Positions 54,135-57,622 of a stretch of DNA of 57,622 nt are shown here, one piece after another (the first letter of the stretch is position 1; each line of letters begins with the position of its first letter). The DNA is taken from positions 1-57,622 of the forward strand of contig JAHRWZ010000004.1 of NCBI GenBank assembly GCA_019104865.1. The letters run 5' to 3'. This DNA is from Castellaniella sp. (GTDB taxonomy: Bacteria; Pseudomonadota; Gammaproteobacteria; Burkholderiales; Burkholderiaceae_B). Below the pieces are notes generated by a model, which made no database searches, was not told where the DNA came from, and saw only the letters and a list, made by a program, of their open reading frames with translations. The position numbers were made by a program, and so were the translations under genes.

Positions 54135-55016
54135 TCAATAGTTCACCTTGCGATCGACGTAGCGGAACTGCACGACCGTCAATGCGATGACGATCAGCAT
54201 CAGGATGACGGATTGGGCACCCGAGGAACCCAGATCCAGACCCTTGAAGCCAGCGTTGTAGACCTTGTAGACCAGGATGTCTGTGGCATGGCCAGGGCCG
54301 CCCTGAGTGACCACGTCGATCACGGCGAAGGTGTCGAAGAAAGCGTAGATGAAATTGATCACCAGCAGGAAGAAGCTGGTGGGAGACAGCAGGGGAAATA
54401 CGATGGTCCAGAACCGGCGCGCGGGGCCGGCGCCATCGATCGCGGCGGCTTCGATCAGGGATCGGGGAATGGACTGCAGGCCCGCCAGAAAAAACAGGAA
54501 GTTGTACGAGACCTGTTTCCAGACGGCGGCGAAGACGATCAGGGCCATGGCGTCCCCGCCATCCAGGCGGGGATTCCAGGACAGCCCCAGGCGCAGCATA
54601 CCGACGGCCAGGATCCCGACCGAAGGCGAGAACAGGAACAGCCACAGCACACCGGCCACTGCGGCGGCGACAGCGTAGGGCCAGATCAGCAGAGTCTTGT
54701 AGATGGCGGCACCACGCACGACACGGTCCGCCATCACGGCCAGCAGCAGCGAGATCCCCAGGCCAAAGAACGCTACCAGTGCGGAGAACCAGGCCGTGGT
54801 ACGCAGAGACGCCAGGTAATCCGCACTGCCGAACAGGTCGGTGAAATTGGCCAGCCCCACGAATTGCGAGGACAGGCCAAAGGGGTCTTCGACGCGAAAC
54901 GACTGCCACATGGCCTGCCCGGCCGGCCAGAAAAAAAACACCAGGGTGATGGCCAGCTGGGGCGCCAGCAAGAGCCAGGGCAGGGTCCGATGATGGAAGA
55001 CGACGCGTTTTTCCAT
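54135..55016 (-). CDS. ugpA: sn-Glycerol-3-phosphate ABC permease
   Basis: MalF-type permease of 293 residues, about six helices, starting [59 protein letters not shown] is characteristic of UgpA. The coupling loop is [31 protein letters not shown]. Starts 3 bp after the ugpB stop. Confidence 0.94.
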   Translation of the reverse strand: MEKRVVFHHRTLPWLLLAPQLAITLVFFFWPAGQAMWQSFRVEDPFGLSSQFVGLANFTDLFGSADYLASLRTTAWFSALVAFFGLGISLLLAVMADRVVRGAAIYKTLLIWPYAVAAAVAGVLWLFLFSPSVGILAVGMLRLGLSWNPRLDGGDAMALIVFAAVWKQVSYNFLFFLAGLQSIPRSLIEAAAIDGAGPARRFWTIVFPLLSPTSFFLLVINFIYAFFDTFAVIDVVTQGGPGHATDILVYKVYNAGFKGLDLGSSGAQSVILMLIVIALTVVQFRYVDRKVNY

Positions 55017-55019
55017 CGA

Positions 55020-56330
55020 TTACTTCATGCTCTTTTCAAAGCGCTCAAGCAGGGCGTTGCCTTCGGTGGTCATCTTTTTCAGGCCGGCGTCCGGGGTGGT
55101 ATTGCCCGCGAAGATCTGTTCCATGGTGGCGTCTTCGATGTCGCGGATCTGCGGCAGGTAGCCCAGCCGGATCCCGCGGGAGTTGGTGGTCGTGTTGGCG
55201 TTCAACTGCTGGACGGCGACCTCGGTGCCGGGGTTCTTTTCATAGAAGCCGGACTGCTTGGTCAGATCGTGGCCGGCTTTGGTCACGGGCACGTAGCCCG
55301 TGCCCTGATGCCAGGCGGCGGCCTGTTCGGGGCTGGACAGGTATTTGAAGAATTTGATCACGCCCTTGTAGGTGGCGTCGGACTTGCCCGAGAACACCCA
55401 CAGCGAAGCCCCGCCGATGATCGAGTTCTGCGGAGCGCCCTTGACGTCGGGATAGTAGGGCAGGGTCGACGTGCCGAAGGCGAACTTGCCTGTCTTGATG
55501 ATGGAGGCCCGCATCCCGCTGGAGCCGGTGTACATACCGCATTTGCCGGATGTGAACAGCGCATTGCCCGCGTCGCCGCGCCCGCCATAGGTGAATTCGC
55601 CGTCTTTGGACATCTTGGCCAGGAAGGTCAGGTGTTTCTGGAACAGCGGGCTGTCCAGCAGCAACCGGGCGCCCAGGCCGCCAAAGCCGTTGTCCATCGA
55701 GGCGTAGGGTACGTTATGCCAAGCGGCGAAATTTTCCAGCTGGATCCAGGCCGGCCAAGCCGTGGAGTAGCCGCATTCCATGCCGGCCGCACGCAGCTTT
55801 TTGGCGGCAGCCGCCACCTCGGGCCAGGTCTTGGGCGGGGTTTCGGGATCCAGGCCGGCGGTTTTGAAGGCGTCCTTGTTGTAGTACAGCACCGGGGTGG
55901 AGCTGTTGAACGGCATGGACACCAGCTTGCCGTCCGGCGAGGAATAGTAGCTTGCCACAGCGCCCAGGAAGGCCTTTGGATCGATCGGATCACCGACCTT
56001 TTCCGACAGCGCCTGGACAGGCTGGACCGCGCCCTTGGCGTACATCATGGTGGCGGTGCCGACTTCGAAGACCTGGAGGATGTCTGGGGCGTTGCCCGCG
56101 CGGAAGGCGGCGATCCCCGCGTTCATGGATTCGCCGTAGTTGCCCTTGTAGACGGCATGCACGACATAATCGGACTGGCTGGCGTTGAAGTCCTGGGCGA
56201 GCTTGGCGACGCGCTCGCCCAGGGGGCCTTCCATGGAGTGCCAGAACGTGATGTCGGTGGCGGCGTGGGCCATGCCCGCGCTGGTCAGCAAGGCGACCAG
56301 CGCGGTCGTGCGGAACAAGGAAAAAGCCAT
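55020..56330 (-). CDS. ugpB: sn-Glycerol-3-phosphate-binding periplasmic protein
   Basis: Receptor for glycerol-3-phosphate and glycerophosphodiesters, 436 residues. ATG 56330 is preceded by GGAG at a good distance; the signal peptide spans about residues 1-23 (FRTTALVALLTSAGMAHA). The mature N-terminus TDITFWHSMEGPLGERVAKLAQDFNASQSDY and the ligand-side blocks YKGNYGESMNAGIAAFRAGNAPDILQVFEVGTATMM and GSSGMRASI match UgpB. The frame is open to 56465, but that extension is not protein-like. First gene of the operon, behind a Pho-box-like promoter. Confidence 0.94.
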   Translation of the reverse strand: MAFSLFRTTALVALLTSAGMAHAATDITFWHSMEGPLGERVAKLAQDFNASQSDYVVHAVYKGNYGESMNAGIAAFRAGNAPDILQVFEVGTATMMYAKGAVQPVQALSEKVGDPIDPKAFLGAVASYYSSPDGKLVSMPFNSSTPVLYYNKDAFKTAGLDPETPPKTWPEVAAAAKKLRAAGMECGYSTAWPAWIQLENFAAWHNVPYASMDNGFGGLGARLLLDSPLFQKHLTFLAKMSKDGEFTYGGRGDAGNALFTSGKCGMYTGSSGMRASIIKTGKFAFGTSTLPYYPDVKGAPQNSIIGGASLWVFSGKSDATYKGVIKFFKYLSSPEQAAAWHQGTGYVPVTKAGHDLTKQSGFYEKNPGTEVAVQQLNANTTTNSRGIRLGYLPQIRDIEDATMEQIFAGNTTPDAGLKKMTTEGNALLERFEKSMK

Positions 56331-56384
56331 GGTGGTCTCCTGTGATTTTGCCCCCCGGTCCCATCGGGATGGCGGCGGGAGGGG

Positions 56385-56418
56385 ATTATAGGCAGCCATT
56401 GTGATGGGGTGATGACAG
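56385..56418 (-). promoter_or_regulatory. Pho-box-like promoter of ugpBAEC
   Basis: On the minus strand CTGTCAT (56418-56412), four bases, CCATCAC (56407-56401), ten bases, then TATAAT (56390-56385). Two 7-mers 4 bp apart, ending 10 bp before the -10, is the known layout of PhoB-activated promoters, and there is no good -35. The first repeat is exact and the second 5 of 7. Confidence 0.62.
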
Positions 56419-56519
56419 CTTTGGCAATCCCTGATTTCCTGGCCCTTGCACCTTGTTTTCCCCAAGGGATCCAGCCGGGGTCTTCAATGAGACGGCGCTT
56501 GTCCGTACAATGCCGGGTC

Positions 56520-57353
56520 ATGAAAACAGAACTCTCTCTCGCGCTCATTGGTGGCGGCAATATGGCCAACGCCCTTGCAAGCGGCCTGATCGGCCGGCGT
56601 TGCGCGGCCGGCAACGTCCATGTCATCGACCCCGGCGAGGCCACCCGCGAGGGTTGGGAGGCGCTGGGCACCACCACGGCCGCGGCGCCCGATGCGCGCC
56701 TGTCCGAATGCCGCGTCTGGTTCTTTGCCGTCAAGCCCCAGGTGATGGCCGAGGTCGTGCGCCAGTGTCGGCCGTGGCTGCGTCCAGACACCCTGATCAT
56801 CAGCATCGCCGCTGGCATCCCAGGCGAGGCGATCGCACGCTGGCTGGGCTCCGATGCCCAACCCTACGCCCGGGTCGTGCGCTGCATGCCCAACACGCCC
56901 GCGTTGATCGCCAGCGGCATGACGGGCATGGCGGCCTTGGCGGGTGTGGACGAGTCCGACCGCGCGCTGGCGGAAGAATTGCTGCGCACCGTCGGCGAAG
57001 TCATCTGGGTGGAAGACGACGATGCCATCGACGCTGTCACCGCGGTGTCCGGCAGCGGTCCGGCCTACGTATTCCTGTTCCTGGAATCCCTGATCGCGGC
57101 CGGAATCGAACAGGGGTTGACGCCGGACCAGGCGCGTCGGCTGGCGTTGGGCACTTTCCATGGCGCCACCCAACTGGCGATGCTGTCGCCGGACTCGCCT
57201 GCGGTCCTGCGGGAGCGGGTGACTTCCAAGGGCGGCACCACGGCGGCGGCCCTGGCGGTCTTCCAGGACAGCGGCCTGCCCGACATCATGCGCCGGGCGG
57301 TCGCCGCCGCCGCCCGTCGCGCGGGAGAACTGGCGCGGGAATTCTCGGTTTGA
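56520..57353 (+). CDS. proC: Pyrroline-5-carboxylate reductase
   Basis: Last step of proline synthesis, reducing pyrroline-5-carboxylate with NAD(P)H. It has 277 residues from ATG 56520 (MKTELSLALIGGGNMANALASGL). The Rossmann block GGGNMA is at residues 11-16, with VKPQVM, MPNTPALIASGMTGMA and the C-terminal signature VSGSGPAYVFLFLESLIAAGIEQGL and RVTSKGGTTAAALAVF. Upstream open sequence from 56409 is not protein-like. Divergent from ugpB with 189 bp between. Confidence 0.95.
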   Translation: MKTELSLALIGGGNMANALASGLIGRRCAAGNVHVIDPGEATREGWEALGTTTAAAPDARLSECRVWFFAVKPQVMAEVVRQCRPWLRPDTLIISIAAGIPGEAIARWLGSDAQPYARVVRCMPNTPALIASGMTGMAALAGVDESDRALAEELLRTVGEVIWVEDDDAIDAVTAVSGSGPAYVFLFLESLIAAGIEQGLTPDQARRLALGTFHGATQLAMLSPDSPAVLRERVTSKGGTTAAALAVFQDSGLPDIMRRAVAAAARRAGELAREFSV

Positions 57354-57480
57354 TCCGTCCCCGAATAATGCGGCGCGGCGCGTCGTCACGTTCCGTCATA
57401 AGGGATTAACCGTAGTGACACCCCCTGGGTGAGCCGTCAGAATACGCCTGCCGCTCAGGGCGGAAGCAAAATCAAAGCTT

Positions 57481-57526
57481 TTGGCGCCCCTGGCTTCGAC
57501 CCTGACCGGGTTGTCGAAACCGCCAA
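57481..57526 (+). promoter_or_regulatory. Structured leader upstream of the right-edge gene
   Basis: TTGGCG (57481-57486) pairs CGCCAA (57521-57526), enclosing TTCGAC (57495-57500) paired with GTCGAA (57513-57518) and a 12-nt loop. Unequal internal sides (8 and 2 nt) leave an asymmetric bulge. It lies 14 bp before the GGAG ribosome site. Further 5' (57425-57465) are GC-rich pairings such as TGAGC/GCTCA. Could be an RNA control element; no known class recognised. Confidence 0.35.
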
Positions 57527-57551
57527 CGGCGCCTCTACCGGAGACTATCGA

Positions 57552-57622
57552 ATGAAGTTCAAATTGCGTATCACCCCCTGCATCCTCGCGTTCGGATCTC
57601 TGGCTCTGGTTGCCGGCGCCCA
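57552..57622 (+). CDS. N-terminal fragment of an exported protein (runs off the right edge)
   Basis: GGAG (57540-57543) precedes ATG 57552. The 23 visible codons read MKFKLRITPCILAFGSLALV and then AGA, a typical Sec signal peptide (Lys/Arg start, hydrophobic core). The mature part is outside the window, so neither family nor function can be named. About 198 bp separate it from proC, including a structured leader. Confidence 0.6.
   Translation, partial: MKFKLRITPCILAFGSLALVAGA

Noticed and set aside
54213..56345. 710-codon plus-strand open frame opposite ugpA/ugpB
   Set aside because: It is the antisense reading of well-supported ugp genes; its Gln/Gly/His-rich composition is the usual shadow of GC-rich coding sequence.

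Overview
The window is a dense, high-GC stretch of ordinary bacterial chromosome. Gene content, the protein sequences (P-II, glnA-ntrBC, rph-rdgB-hemW, ridA-recG-oxyR-dps) and compact mixed-strand operons suggest a betaproteobacterium of the order Burkholderiales, most likely Alcaligenaceae. That placement is inferred from protein resemblance; no rRNA or marker phylogeny is available here. I found no tRNA, rRNA, CRISPR array, insertion sequence, prophage or integrase.

Layout. 0-6 kb: 5' part of argH, P-II gene glnB, an RluF-like pseudouridine synthase converging on rlmJ, ugpQ, ppiD. 6-11.5 kb: TRIC-family channel, an intergenic two-unit hairpin repeat, then a minus-strand operon (unknown 110-aa protein, gmk, rpoZ, spoT) and xthA. 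11.5-15 kb: an AT-richer patch with an unrecognised 88-aa gene, then an NMT1/THI5-type ABC importer with an intrinsic terminator in its leader. 15.3-20 kb: a five-gene branched-chain-type amino-acid or amide ABC operon (SBP-livHMGF) behind a near-consensus sigma70 promoter. 20-28.7 kb: SRPBCC protein, exported protein, a polar amino-acid importer without an ATPase, an Old Yellow Enzyme relative, YqeY, NRDE/TANGO2, a FlhE-like protein, and fabA-fabB. 28.8-34.3 kb: four membrane transporters (CynX-type, Fsr-type, urea transporter, ClC with CBS domains). 34.3-37.8 kb: yicC divergent from rph-rdgB-hemW. 37.9-42.1 kb: the nitrogen-control unit glnA-ntrB-ntrC behind NtrC sites and a consensus sigma54 promoter. 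42.1-46.6 kb: iron importer fbpABC with a Fur-like box, and fpr. 46.7-52 kb: ridA, recG, oxyR, dps and a solitary LivK-type binding protein. 52.1-56.4 kb: the glycerol-3-phosphate importer ugpBAEC behind a Pho-box-type promoter. 56.5 kb to the end: proC and the first codons of an exported protein behind a structured leader.

The genes fall into nutrient-response groups. Nitrogen: glnB, glnA-ntrBC and the urea transporter, plus perhaps the liv-type operon. Phosphate: ugpBAEC and ugpQ, which lie about 50 kb apart. Iron: fbpABC. Oxidative stress: oxyR, dps, fpr and recG. I did not find a clearly new multi-gene system. The best leads are non-coding: the leader of the NMT1-type operon, the repeat at 6994-7169 and the leader at the right edge.
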